Source: Lactarius indigo
Lineage: Eukaryota; Basidiomycota; Agaricomycetes; Russulales; Russulaceae
Assembly: GCA_025766275.1 (NCBI GenBank)
Contig: JAFKAC010000001.1
Coordinates: forward strand, 496,001-560,000
Direction: 5' to 3'
Length of the DNA stretch: 64,000 nt
In this document: in pieces, positions 44,367 through 56,327 of the stretch
How the letters are laid out: every line of letters starts with the position of its first letter
Position numbering within the stretch: the first letter of the stretch is position 1
The notes under the pieces: generated by a model
The model's database searches: none
What the model saw: only the letters and a program-made list of their open reading frames with translations
Told to the model about the DNA's origin: nothing
Program-made: the position numbers and the translations under genes

Positions 44367-46534
44367 TTTTCTATCCACTGCTGCGGTCGATTCTGGTTGG
44401 TGTCTGGATTACCCAATCACTTTAGACCGTATCATTCTTATTTTCTCGGACCGGGTCGCTAAAACGTCCCTTGAAAATGTATGTTACGAAATGTAACGAG
44501 TCAGATCGGTAAGATCATGAAACGTGTCTTCCACGTTCCAGATAACAGCCTGTACAGCCTCGCTAGACCAAAGACGTGAACGAAGTCTTTCCCCCCGTGG
44601 AGAAGCTATTTAATTGGCTTCGACATTATTCTCTGACTTTCTTTCAAAGCATCAATGCCCCACCTGTTGAATACTCGAAGCTCGGGGGCCTTTTAGAGTT
44701 CGAGTAGTACAGTATAGCATCAGGGACTTGAACGTAAGCGAGACAAGTTGAACCTACTCCTGTTTCGTCTACTAGGCCGACCCAATTTGAAGAGTTTGCG
44801 ATGGGGACGATATCTTTCGCTCACACATGCAGAAATTTGTACACCAGTTCTCACCGCTGGTTCCTTAATCCCCGATAGAGGTTGCCGCGGTGTACCGTAC
44901 TACGCGGCTCCTCAGTTGCTCACCATTGGAATAGTTCAGCTCTTCACCTTTTCCCAGCGTTTGATAATCACCTACACATCACTAGGGTCCCCTTGCACAT
45001 TTCCCCATTCCCCTGGCCACCACACCTCCGTCCAGTGAGCGCTGTACCCTGTACCCTGTTTTGTCGTCATCACACTCATGACCGGCCTTGCCACACATCT
45101 ATACTCTCTACCTCTCCTTCCCTGCCATTCTTGGTTCACCGTTCACCCGATTTTCGCGGATCTCACCAATTCATGCCTTGCAGCTTGGAGCCTCCACCTC
45201 CGTCACGCTCCATCACAACAAACTCATTGTTCGGCCTTTCCGTATTCCGGCGAGTCATGCAAACCCTGGCGCTTACACCTACTCATTGTTCCTGAATGAA
45301 TGCCCGCCTACCGCTTCAGGATTTGCTTCCGCCACAAATGTCTTCTCTGAGTCTGTACGCGTCTTTTACAGCAGAAGCCCAACAAACTACAGCAATCAAC
45401 AAAATAATATCACTTTATTCCGTGGGGCTCGCCCACATCTGTCTTGCACTATTCTTAGCACAACACTGGGGCTCATCAGACCCTTTGAAACACGAACGTT
45501 GCCAGTAGTTGGATATGGCCCAGATGTAACAATGATTAATTGTGTGATCTTCGAATCATCATGGCGGATGTGCCATACCGGAGCTGAGAGATTTGGTCTT
45601 CGCCTGTGCTATTACTATATGTATTTGCAGTATGGGGCCCGTGCTTGTCAGATACAGATATCTGTAACAAATTCAATTGACCTAATTACACTAAACGGAA
45701 AGCCTTTATGCAAGAGTTGTGTCTACAGCGCTGGCCAAGGTGGATGGCATCGGGCTAAACATGGTGCATAGCCCCACGGGCTTCAAACCCCAACAAGTCT
45801 AATGCACCGTATGATAGTTGTGACTCGGATGAGTAATATGGTGCCGAGTATGCCAGTGCCCTTCATCGACCCAATCACTCGCCGCGAAAACTCGCGCTCC
45901 TCACACCCCAAGAACCAGAGCGCTCTATGATATGTGATATATCTCTTGATCTTGATATGTCGTGGTTCGACGATTCGCAAGATGGCTGATCAGGCGTCAT
46001 TCCACTGTGCCGTGCGGACCCATGACTCGGACACCGGCGCAAGTAGACATTAACTTACCCGACGAGTCTGACAGCGCTGACACCTCGTAAACGCCCTTAC
46101 AGTACCAAACGGGTTGGTTCGACTCTTGATATTACTGTATAGCACCCAAGATGGTACCGTTGCCACGGTCCAGTCGTGTCACAAATTCACAATCAAAAGT
46201 CAAGAATGCACTTGGAGGCCAAGCTTGGGGCACGCATTGTCGGGCTAATTTTTTATGAGTTTCTAAATGCGACTTGGAAATGACGGTGTGGGGACCAGGG
46301 TTGGGGGACCCACACCGGAAATTCAGAGTGAGTGCGAGTGAATCCGAACTGTTCGCGATCGGGATCGGGGGTCTCACATGATTTCACGGTGGGAACGTTC
46401 CTTAAGCACGAGGTCGATATTGTTAGCATTTCCAAGTAGCGCAGAAGCTCTCAGCATTTCTCATGTCAATCCATTGTCATATTCCCAACAGCTCCACTAC
46501 TTTGATAGCTGCTCCTTTGTGGCGATGCTCTCAA
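44367..46534. other. Intergenic, no supported gene
   Basis: The longest open frame is 227 codons at 45,088-45,771 on the plus strand. Its translation has no motif or family resemblance and its composition looks like non-coding DNA, so it is not called. Nothing else is recognised. Confidence 0.35.
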
Positions 46535-46542
46535 TACTTAAG
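46535..46542 (+). promoter_or_regulatory. TATA-like box of module copy 6
   Basis: TACTTAAG, 94 bases before the ATG at 46,629; weaker than the boxes of the sister genes. Confidence 0.25.
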
Positions 46543-46628
46543 GTACCGCGGACAGTATTCAAGTTATTGCACCACTGGTACCCGACCCCGTTTTCTCTCG
46601 TTGCGTCGCTGCGGTAACATTGGCCAGA

Positions 46629-47013
46629 ATGCAGAACCTACACATTACACGACCGTCAGAGCGGGCAAATCAGGCAGAACTTGTCCTAAAGCAAGCCTCG
46701 GAGCTGTTGGAACAACACAAGGATACTATTGACTCGGACAGTTATAGTATGGCAAGGGGGTGGTTGACCCGGTAAGTAAATTTGTTGTTGCCTTGAGCTA
46801 TCAGATCTGACCATTGTTTTCGAAAGGGCGCAGGATTATCGGAGCGGTTTAGAGGACAAGAATGTGGTTGGTCGCCGTAAACAGTCGCAAACCTACCTCA
46901 AAGAGGCCCAGGAAACACTACGAAACATCGAGGTATGGGGTTTGATTCGTCGCCATAGAACGGAACTCTGAGATAGTATCCTTTTCTTTTTGCAGCAACT
47001 CACATTGGGCTAG
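46629..47013 (+). CDS. Small helical module protein, copy 6
   Basis: Exons 46629-46771 (143 nt), 46827-46932 (106 nt) and 46996-47013 give 88 residues. Exon A: MQNLHITRPSERANQAELVLK, QASELLEQHKDTIDSDSYSM, ARGWLTR. Exon B: AQDYRSGLEDKNVVGRRKQ, SQTYLKEAQETLRNIE. The last exon would encode only QLTLG before a stop, so the protein ends right after the module, or the true third exon was missed. It is closest to the gene at 53,114, with the same exon A length and the same ARxLLTR end. Confidence 0.62.
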
Positions 47014-48470
47014 TATCACCCTTGATCTATGCAGACACCCAGAAGAACGACACGAACACGGGGATTACTACTTCGACGGATTCTCACCACCTACCATTTG
47101 TATATCGATGACTTCTATCATAGTTTTTCGTTCCTCTTCACACGGCACTGTCCTGTGCGGAGCCTTTTGTTTGTTTTATTCTTGTGCTAATTCTACGTGC
47201 TACCCTCGGACAGGATACTGTAGTTATAATTCGCGTAACTTCATGTCGCACGTATCCTCTCTTAACCAGTGATTTGATGTAGTTCTCGGTCAAACTTTCA
47301 CACAATCACTCTAGTAGTCACGCAAAACTCTGTCGAGCCATATTCCATCCGATTGTTATGACTGGTTGACGTCAATCATCCTCGCAACTGAGATTTGCGT
47401 ACAAAAACCTAGAGAAACACCTTAACCGATTGTCTTGCATACGGAATTATACTAGTGAGGTTTGAGACCATCGTTGATGGGCGAACTGATGTAGTATTGT
47501 TTCGGAAATGCCATGCCCAGATCTCGCAACGCAAGTTCAAGTGAAGGACGCCACGAGGATGCCGAAAGTTTTGGAGGTGAGGATCACCGAAAGACCGTAA
47601 AGTAACCATGGCGTCACCATCGGTTTCAGATCACGGAGAGCTTGTTCAAGACTCTAGCGACAGTACGCAAGAGCCTGAGTTACTGGGTGTGTGCCTGAAC
47701 CCCGCAGAAGAGAACATGGACACACTGGGATTCAGTTCAAGATGCAATACACCACCTTGGAACTGCGGTAAGCGGGCCATCAGGGATTCCGATGTCCACA
47801 GCTCGAGCCGGTCGGTCTAATACTTCGAGCCAAGATCATGGCAAGATAGCGGTAAGAAACGCACACGTGTTCGAAACAGCGTCGCTGCGGTTGATGTAGT
47901 ACGTACGTAATACATGATCATGGTCTGCCTCCATCCCAAGTCGACGATACAGAACTGTGACTTGAAGTACTGTCCCCGCGAGCCTGAGCTGGCACGGTTT
48001 GCTATTCGGCGCTTTCCACTGTATTCTGGTACTGAGCGCTGATTGGCAATATTCTCCGGTACCGGTTATACAGTGACGTTCGATCTGCGTTCTATGCAAC
48101 GTTCTGTGGGCAGTGGGTTGGATTTGGCCCTGACGGCGCTGCGCTGAGTGATCGCACTCTATGGCGGGTGGATTATTCTCCGCAGCACCTTTCGGAGATG
48201 GTACTATCAAAAAAAAACCCGCCTGAAACGTTGCATTACTACCCTAATCAGGCTCTTGGACTTGCATCATTGACCTAGGGACGCATCTCTTGCACGAGGG
48301 CTCTACCCGTCGCTATAATATCCACTGCATCATGTGTTGCCCTTGAAAGCTACGTATCGCTTCTACTTTCCCTCGTCTTTTCCTGTCTCGCTTTTCAAAG
48401 GTCTCTTCGCAACTGTCGAAGTATTGTCGACAGCCCACTCCGTGTCATTACAACAAAAGTCCGCAACGAT
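47014..48470. other. Intergenic, no supported gene
   Basis: A 70-codon plus frame at 47,608-47,820 and a 124-codon minus frame at 47,836-48,210 lack motifs. A TATA-like TATAAT at 48,314 may serve the next gene. Confidence 0.35.
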
Positions 48471-49825
48471 ATGACATATCTCCTGTCAGGGCAAGCAAAG
48501 AAAGGCGATGGGTACCTCGACAAAGCTCGTAACCTTCGGGATCAGTGGGGTCAGATGATTCCTAGCAACGACTTGACTGTTGTCCAGAATCGAATCACAA
48601 TGTCAGTTTCGTTCGTCTTAGCCCTACACGCCAGTTTGTTCACGTTTTTTTATTATGCTCAGGGCAACGGAGATGAGATATGGCTTGGACGGAAAAATAG
48701 GTCTTTCGAAGATCACCCATGCGCGAGCGTATCGGAAATATTCTAAGGAGACACTGCAAGTTGTCAAGGTATTCTTTCTCTATTCGAAAGTTTTACCGGG
48801 ATTGATTGGGGCACATAGACGACTTCTGACAGAGTCAGGGATGCAAAGTTTATCGCGCGCCCTCACGAGCCGCACGATGAAAAAGAGCAGCGCGTTGTCA
48901 GTAAGGCCGAGGCTATCTACCGGACCTTCCTCAGCTATAAGGACGCATTCCCAACCCCCGAGCAGAAGTTGGGATGGGGAAAAGCCGTCTGGCCAGTGGC
49001 ATGTACGGCGACTGGGATAGACATCGCCCCACCTTCCAATTTTGCCGAACTGGTGTGCCATGCTCCGGCTTCAGCGGTTCATGTTCACATTCTAATCAGA
49101 AACAGCTCGCGGACATAGGGTCGCACTTCTTCGCCGATATGAAGAACAAGGTCGCGCCGCTGGTTGAGAGATACTACGGTTTCGATACGAGCAAGGCCCA
49201 AGAGAGCTTAAACGACAACATCGCGAACGCACAGAACCTTAAGACAAACTCGGCCTTCATCAATGATGACAAGGGAGACGAGTTGCCGTATCGACACCCT
49301 GTTATCCAGAAGGCGGTCAACGTGATCTGGTTCAACGACCGTTCTAGCGACGGCATCGTGTTCCAGAGCAATTTCAACCCCATGCCCTACGAAGCTATTG
49401 CCCTGGTCCTTGCGGTGGTGAGAGGCCTCCGTTCTTCTGTGAAATTCAGCGTTGATGATGTTTGCATTTGAAAGGTGGAGTGCTGTATAGACGAATGGAG
49501 CAAGGGCACTTGGGCTGAAATTCCCTTCACATATGAAAATTACAAGGAGGTTTACAGCCGCCACCTCGAAGCGCTGAAGGGTCTCACGACTCAGGGGCTC
49601 AGATCGCGGCATTGCGATCCGTTGTACAAGCTCCGTCAAGATATCTACAACGAAGGACGGTGAGCCACCTGTCGCATTGTTGCATCTCCTAATCCGGGCT
49701 AACTTCACGTCACTCGGATCAGGAAGCATGCAGGACTGGCTTCCGGAAATACCAGGAATGAGGGGCTACATTGGCCACAAGAAAGGGTGGATGCAGCTTG
49801 TGATGCAGCCCTGATAGCGTCGTGA
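48471..49825 (+). CDS. Helical module fused to DUF6532, gene 1
   Basis: Six exons, 48471-48601, 48663-48768, 48819-49052, 49100-49417, 49475-49659 and 49723-49825, give 358 residues. Residues 1-79 are the small module (MTYLLSGQAKKGDGYLDKARN; exon B 106 nt: ATEMRYGLDGKIGLSKITH). Residues 80-157 are a linker shared with the gene at 56,328 (TTSDRVRDAKF...YRTFLSYKDAFPTPEQ). From about 158 lies the DUF6532 domain: LPYRHPVIQKAVNVIWFND, FNPMPYEAIALVLAVVECCIDEWSKG and YSRHLEALKGL. DUF6532 is a domain of unknown function common in Agaricomycetes. The C-terminus KHAGLASGN...ERVDAACDAAL is also shared. The gene is convergent with the kinase gene at 50,373, 547 bases away. All splice phases agree. Confidence 0.8.
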
Positions 49826-50372
49826 TTGAGCGCTACGCGAGTCACTTTTTAGGGGTGAGATGTGACTTTGTACATAGTTCGGTTCGTTTCGAATCCTGGT
49901 GTCCCGCACCCGTATCTAGAACCCCGTTTATTAACCATTCGTGTGATCTGGCGTTGTATCTTCAGTTCGTATGTATCGTATCCCTATGTATTACTCCTAT
50001 GATAGCAGCAGGTGGGTCGATACTTTTAGTTGCGCGCAAATGGGTTTGGGGCAGACACGTGCTTGTGTCGGACCCGTACACTACCTCTTGATCGATTGGT
50101 GGGGCCCACCAGGCATGATGCCAAGAGTCCCAAGACCACGGAAACAATATCACAGTGCAGTAGGGTTCCGATCAATCGTGCGCCGATACAAGCAATAGGA
50201 TCGCACATCGAAACACGGGAGATGCCGGTATGGGGGTACGAACACTACCCGTTTACGGAAACAAGTCCCGACCTTATACTCATAGCTCAGTCCATATATT
50301 AGGTCTACACTGTCCGTATGCATAGATATGCTAGTTACTACAAACACAAATTGATAAGCTCGGATGACCACG
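49826..50372. other. Intergenic between convergent genes
   Basis: Shared 3' region of the first module-DUF6532 gene and kinase 1. No gene is recognised. Confidence 0.45.
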
Positions 50373-51706
50373 TCAAGGGTTTGGGATAGCAGCCTGCCGC
50401 AAAAGAGCGTACTGAATCGTGCGAAAGTACTGTCTTGCTTGCCAAATCACGCTAAAGATTCTGGGTAGTTTCTTCGACGTCAACGCGGAGCGTAGCTTGC
50501 TGCTGCGTAAAGATCCCAGGACTACTTTGAATCGTTCAATGACTTCTTCAATACTAGGGCGCTTCGCTGGGTCCTCATTGGTCATTGCGTCGATCAACTC
50601 CTCCATGAACTTGAAGCCGTGGTATTTCTGTAAGAAGCAAGCTCGAAATGAGATCTTAACAAGGTTGGCCTATCCGGCTGCGCACCCTTGTGAACTCTCC
50701 GCGAATGAGATTTCCGATATAGTATACGTCTGTGTGAAACGGGTTGGACCATTTTCGCGACTTGATTTCAGGAGCCGTTCTGTCTCCGCCATGGAGCGGT
50801 TCATCTATGATATCCCGCGCAGGATACTGACGAGATAGGCCAAGGTCTATGAAAAGGTAACGAGTAGGACGCTGGGTCCTAGTGTAGGCAGTCGCTTTGC
50901 CTTTGAAGTTTCTATCCCGATCGCGCTTGACTGGGTGGAAACCTGTAGGGTACATTTTAGACGGTTCGAGCATGACGTTGTTCGCTGTGCAGTCCCTCGA
51001 AGATCTGTCAGGCTCGAATGACCGGACTAGAGAGGGTGGTTTATACCGATGGGCCACGTTATGTTGATGCATAAATTGGAGGCCCTGTACGACCAACCTT
51101 GAATTATAGCGCGAGAAAGATGGGCAAATTTTGAATCACCTCGCATATCTGAGTAAAGAATGCGACGAATTCGCCAAAAGTTTGAAATCGGGGACAATCG
51201 AAAGGGCGCAGAAGTGGGAATACCATGATTTTGTGAGATTCAGGGCTCTGCAAGTCGATGAGGTCCAAAAGCGGTGCACAGTGATTACGAGGGTCATTGG
51301 CGAGCCCTGGGGATGAGAATAATTGATTGATTTCGAGCTCGTAGGGTCCTTCCTCAGGAAATAACCTTTTGAGCATGACAGGAAGGCCATCTCGCACGCG
51401 TACGGCGTCCATTACAGCTCTTGTCTGTCGCTAGCTTTGAACCGAGACCTGGAACCTTGCAGTGAATAAGAGACTACTCACAATCGTAGGTTGACCATCC
51501 TCCACGGAGAAGAAGTCCTTCTTCGATTCGATCCAAGAGGGTTCCCAACGAGGATGGTATCGAGGACGAAGCTTGTATCCACGCTCCTCAAAGTCGTAGT
51601 AGTGGTCTCTCCACCAAACTTCACTCTTTACAAGAGTCCCTCTTTCCCTTGTCCCCAACCCGCCCTGCCTTTCGTTCGAGTTGGGTACTGGGGTACTCTG
51701 GGGCAT
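50373..51706 (-). CDS. Basidiomycete-type protein kinase, copy K1
   Basis: Minus strand, five exons, about 370 residues. Exon 1 (51706-51482): MPQSTPVPNSNERQGG, then WWRDHYYDFEERGYKLRPRYHPRWEPSW. Exon 2 (to about 51,125): DAVRVRDGLPVMLKRLFPEE, with the likely ATP-binding lysine in VMLK, and FVAFFTQICE. Exon 3 is short (GLQFMHQHNVAHR). Exon 4 carries DCTANNVML (completing HRDCTANN, the catalytic loop), IDLGLSRQY (DLG where most kinases have DFG), TAPEI and DVYYIGNLIRGEF. Exon 5: KYHGFKFMEELIDAMTNEDPAKRPSIEEVIERF, the end of the kinase fold. The N-terminal WW-RPRY-WEPSW block marks a kinase family frequent in basidiomycetes. It is likely catalytically competent. Substrates are unknown. Confidence 0.78.
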
Positions 51707-53036
51707 GTGTACTGAGGGAGGCGATGAAGTGTAGACGTGACAAAGTTACAGAAGGCTATTTCATAGAAGCATGTTGCCGCGATGACCACACGCTGTTGTC
51801 CGGATAACGCAGGTTCTAGACATCCAGGAAGAAGGAACATTGCCTTGTAATCGTTCAGCATGCAAGGGTTGTCACGTTACATTTCCCTCTCCGCTCTAAT
51901 TCAACAAAGTCCGCTCATATAAACGTGGGTAAACAAGGGGATTCCGTCTCGACTACCGAAAGGAGTAGGTGAGTACCTGGTCTGTGCTATTGGTCTTCCA
52001 CCTGACTTTCCACTGACTTCGATTCGGATACTTCTGCGCCGTCAGGTGGCAACGCGGCTTACGCTCTCCAGCACGAGCGTTGGCCATCTCCGAGCCTTTC
52101 ATCGTTCTTTGCATTGGCGTCGGAATTAGACACGACCCAACTGGCAGGTCGCTTTTCTTCACTATGTGACTACTTGCAGGGTACATACGCGCTACGCATC
52201 TTGGATATACAGTAACATGCCAAAAACGCACTCGCTGCTATCGCCGGATGTCTATGAATTCACACTACCTCCGCAAATATTGTATTGATTGGTCCGTACT
52301 TTTGCCGATGCGTATCTCAGGCTTACGTTACTGCCATCTGCTGACCGCGATAGTGGCTGGACGGCCCACGAAACAATTACTTGGCACATTCGCAATCCTG
52401 AGCCCTGTTATCATGATGGGTTTGCTCCACGGCCATAATTGTTTGCGACGCAAATGAACGCCCTCATCTCGCCCAGGTTTTCAGAAAGCGCTTGTATCCG
52501 GCAAACTGAAGGGCAGGCCGCTGAAAATGGACACAATGCACCGATGCAGACGCGCGGACGTTGTTCCATGGGCAATCAATGATCAGTCTTTACGAACTAG
52601 CCTTTCTTGGTAACTGAGTGACTACTTTAGCGCCTATTCACAAGTACCGTGACTGTATCGCGGCTTGCTTTCGCAAGTCAATCTATAATACTCAGTCGCT
52701 TTCTTGTTTGCCTCAACCTCTAGAAATGGACGTTGGCAGGGTCAAAACAAAACTTCTGTTGACATTTTCGGCGTTCGATCTCCCAGCGGTCGATGCATGA
52801 CAGCCCAGCAACCCTTAGGAACGTGTTACCCGCGATGAGGTGCTAACCTTGCTTGATTGAATTAGTATCTCCACTCGTACAAACCCGTTTTGAGCCCCTC
52901 AATCGTCCCCGATGGGATTAGTTAGCGGTGACTCACTATTGACTTCCCCCGGTGCTCGGGAAATTCATTCCGGATCCTATGGCAAACCAGAAGCGCCCCT
53001 ACAGATGATTGTCTAATAGCTTGTTACGATTCCTGG
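51707..53036. other. Intergenic between divergent genes
   Basis: Promoter region of kinase K1 (minus; a TTTATAT box near 51,917 is about 210 bases upstream) and of the module gene at 53,114. No gene is recognised. Confidence 0.4.
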
Positions 53037-53044
53037 TATTTAAG
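53037..53044 (+). promoter_or_regulatory. TATA-like box of module copy 7
   Basis: TATTTAAG starts 77 bases before the ATG at 53,114, the same sequence and spacing as at 40,648. Confidence 0.45.
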
Positions 53045-53113
53045 ACAAGTCGCTGAGACGTCGTTAGCTGTCAACCGCTAATAATTTCAACTGGGAAGAC
53101 GGAGGCAACCAAA

Positions 53114-53915
53114 ATGCGGAATCTGCAAAACCGACTACCATCGACACAGGCTAGGTGGGCGGATGACCTCCTGAATGAAGCCACGGAGCACCTGGAACAA
53201 CACAGAGAAGTCACAAACGAGGAGGACTACAACATGGCAAGGGCATTGTTGACGAGGTAAGTAGACCCGCGGATCGTCTCATTACTTCCTAGATCAACTG
53301 ACCCCAATCACGGTGATTGAAAGGACGAGAGATTTCCGGCACGGTTTAGAAGGAAAGAGCGTAATCCGCCGATCACAGCAGTCTCGTCTCTACCTCGACA
53401 AGGCTCATGAAACTCTAGAAACCGTTAAGGTGCAGTATACAACTTATCTCTCAAAGAGATGCTAAGTCCCCTCACAGCAGGTTACACTAGAGGGGGCGAT
53501 CAAGATACGGAGTGCGGATACGTCCACTGTTCCGACCGAAAATGAACACATAGTCACTACCACGGGGACCATTACAGACTCCGACGCGATATCAAACGAC
53601 ATGTTTTCTCTGAGCACGACCATCCCAGCTGGCGCTTTCACAGCGGCTTCTCTCGCATCAACTGCGCCCATCAGGGGGCCCACATTGCAAGTGGTACTTG
53701 CCCAAGACCGGCCACTGCCGTCCTTCGGTCTCCCAACACCCCCTGACGACCAATTTCCCCAAGGACCTGCAGCACCATACGACGAGGTCGCTCTCGTTTC
53801 AACTACCGCAGTCAAGGAAACCAGACCATCAATTGACCCAACGATTGTAGTCTCTCCCCTTCCCACACCTCCTCTGACGCCGGAGACTCCAGCCAAACCC
53901 TCACCAGCTAATTAA
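53114..53915 (+). CDS. Helical module with Pro/Thr-rich tail, copy 7
   Basis: Exons 53114-53256 (143 nt), 53324-53429 (106 nt) and 53481-53915 give 227 residues. Exon A: MRNLQNRLPSTQARWADDLLN, EATEHLEQHREVTNEEDYNM, ARALLTR. Exon B: TRDFRHGLEGKSVIRRSQQ, SRLYLDKAHETLETVK. Exon C begins VTLEGAIKIRSADTS and continues as a low-complexity tail rich in Pro, Thr, Ser and Ala (for example PLPSFGLPTPPDDQF and PLPTPPLTPETPAKP), probably disordered. It occupies the place in the alternating cluster that DUF6532 fusions hold elsewhere, so the DUF6532 part may have been lost or never gained. It is convergent with kinase K2, 378 bases away. Confidence 0.72.
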
Positions 53916-54293
53916 TCCATGTGGTGATGTGGTGTCTCCAATTGGTGCACCCGAACTCTCCCAAGGCTTATCGCCCCTGAAAGCGGTCAAAGAGTTTAGA
54001 AGTCAGCTACACGCACTTGCCTCATGGCAACGTGAGAAGCAACTCGTGTTCTCGCTTCTTTTTTTTTTGGATCCATCGTGTTCTCGCTTACGATGAACTT
54101 GTTCCCGTGTACATTCGTAGAGAAATATTAATTCGTCCAGAGAGTTTGACGCCTCTTCGGTCTTGAATGGGCAGATCTTATCGCTGGTGGAAGGCCTGGG
54201 GTTGTAGCTTAGCAAGACATTTGCGCTGCGTAGGGTTCTGTCTCCCACGTATGTTAATGAATGAAGAAAATTCTGCTTACGCGATTTAGCAAG
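53916..54293. other. Intergenic between convergent genes
   Basis: Shared 3' region of module copy 7 and kinase K2; a 10-base T run at about 54,059. No gene is recognised. Confidence 0.45.
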
Positions 54294-55623
54294 TCAAGGT
54301 ATTGGAATAGCAGCCTTTTTAAGAACAATGTAACGAGCCGTACGTACGAACTGGAGGACATGTCGGAACGCAGTGAATAATCGGGGGTCCTTCTTTAGTG
54401 TGATGAGGCTGCGTAACTTGGTGGTACTCAACGAGTCACGAATGAGGCCAAACCTCCTAATAACTTCCTCAATCGTAGGACGCCTTTCTGGACTCTCGTT
54501 TGTCATCGAGTCAACTAGCTCCTCCATAAACTCGAAGCCATTGCACTTCTGCAATGTCCTGTCAGTCTCGCGAATAGGTGAAGGTAGGTTAACCCTACCA
54601 TCAAGAACTGCTCGCGGACGAGATTGCCAATGTAATATATATCGACGGGAAAGGGGTTGCAACGCCCTCCGCGCAAATGTTCTGGTGCTTTTTTATCGCC
54701 ACCACGTAGAGGTTCGTCCACGACATTTCGTGAAGAGTACCTGCGAGACAAACCAAAGTCGATTAAATAATAGCGAGGTGGTCGGTCGGTTCGGGTATAT
54801 CGCTTGGCCCTTCCCTTGAAATCTCTACTCCGATTTTTTTGTATTGGGTGATATCCTTTGGGGTACATCTCAGACGGATCGAACATGATGTTGTTCTCAG
54901 TACAGTCCCTATGAGTAAACGCCCTGAGAAAGGGATCCTTACGAACAAAATACACCGCGCTTACCGGTGTGCGACGTTTCGCTCGTGCATAAATTGGAGA
55001 CCCTAAGCAGAAATCGGTTAGAACCTCCGGAATTACCGGAACGGATTTCCCGGCCCGACCTCACAGATCTGCGTAAAAAAAGCTACAAATTCTCCAAACG
55101 TTTGAAAGTGCGGATCATTGAATGGACGCAAGAATGGCAAAACCATTAATCTTTTATCAAGTTTGGTGTCGGGCGCGTCGATGAGCTCGAGCAACTGCAC
55201 ACAATGATTGCGAGAATCGTCTCTGAGCTCGGGAGAAGAGAAATATCGGGTAATGGACAATTCGTGAGGTCCTTCTTCAGGAAGGACTTTTTTGAGCATA
55301 ACTTGCTTTCCGTCACTTATACGTGTCGCGTCCATCCCAGCTCGCAACTAACGCAATCTGTCAGGGTCTGGCGTGTAACACAAGATCGACGGAAAAACAC
55401 CCACCAGTGTGGGTTGACCATCTTCTGTCGTGAAAAAGTCTTTTCTTGATGTTTTCCAGGACGGTTCCCAGTCAGGGTCATACCGGGGGCGAAGTCTGTA
55501 GCCGCTGGCCCCGATATCGCGATAACAATCCCGCCACCACAATTCGCTGCTGAAGAGGACACCGATTTCCCTGCGACCGTTCTCAGCACCTACATGCCTA
55601 GCTGATCGTGCTTCCATCTCCAA
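54294..55623 (-). CDS. Basidiomycete-type protein kinase, copy K2
   Basis: Minus strand, five exons as in K1, about 370 residues. Exon 1: MEMEARSARHVGAENG, then LWWRDCYRDIGASGYRLRPRY and DPDWEPSW. Exon 2: GMDATRISDGKQVMLKKVLPEE (lysine in VMLKK), FVAFFTQICE. Exon 3: GLQFMHERNVAHR. Exon 4: DCTENNIMFDPSEM (catalytic loop HRDCTENN), IDFGLSRRY (DFG intact), KAPEH, DIYYIGNLVREQF. Exon 5: KCNGFEFMEELVDSMTNES and PERRPTIEEVIRRF. All expected catalytic residues of a protein kinase are present. It shares the 704-base region 55,624-56,327 with the divergently transcribed module-DUF6532 gene 2, which could allow joint regulation. Confidence 0.8.
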
Positions 55624-56327
55624 GTCTACCGTCAGGCTAAGAGTCGGGCAAGAAAAACGGGATAACTAATGGGTCAGGTGGGGGGAGGTCGCGAAGGTCA
55701 GCACAAGTTTGACTGCGAAAGCGACTTGGCCGCAATGCTGCTGGGAGAGGAAGTTGTGACGAGAAGGGGTAGTCGAATTTCTAACTATATGGGAGGAAAG
55801 AGCACGCCCATACTGTAGTTCATGCTGACCGGTGATCGCTTGATTGCCAGGCTATAGTGTGGGGAGATTTTTTCCCTATCCAGTTTGGGACACTCTCACC
55901 GCGGCGCCACTTTATATCCGTTGTTAGTCACCGGTCACCCGTTCGAATGAATTTCAAAAACAAATATCCCCACGATCTGCTATCTTTGCCCTTATTGACT
56001 TGACTTGCCTCTTACATCTCTTACTGAAGTTGGTTGTTTCAAATGCCATCGAGAAGCCAAGCTATGGGTCCCAACTAAGGAGGTCACTTCATCTGAGATC
56101 CGTAGCTATCTCAGGCTATCTGTGGCACAGAACAACATGAATGCATACAGAACAATCCTCTAGCTACTTTTCTTGAGAACCTTTTCAATCAGACTGTGGA
56201 TATAATAGTGGCCGTGGGGTTGCTCCACCGCTTCGAACTCGTCGCTACCTCCGGGTCAAGCTCTTTAATACACCACCGGTTTCTGCAGTACCCTTCTGCC
56301 AAACATCCGTGATCTCGACGAAAGTAA
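55624..56327. promoter_or_regulatory. Divergent promoter region, kinase K2 / module-DUF6532 gene 2
   Basis: The 704 bases between two divergent start codons. A TATAATAG box at 56,201-56,208 lies 127 bases before the plus-strand ATG; a TTTATAT stretch at 55,911 (ATATAAA on the minus strand) may serve the kinase. No gene lies within. Confidence 0.4.

Noticed and set aside
45088..45771. 227-codon plus-strand open frame
   Set aside because: No motif, no family resemblance, no relative in the window, and amino-acid composition typical of non-coding sequence.
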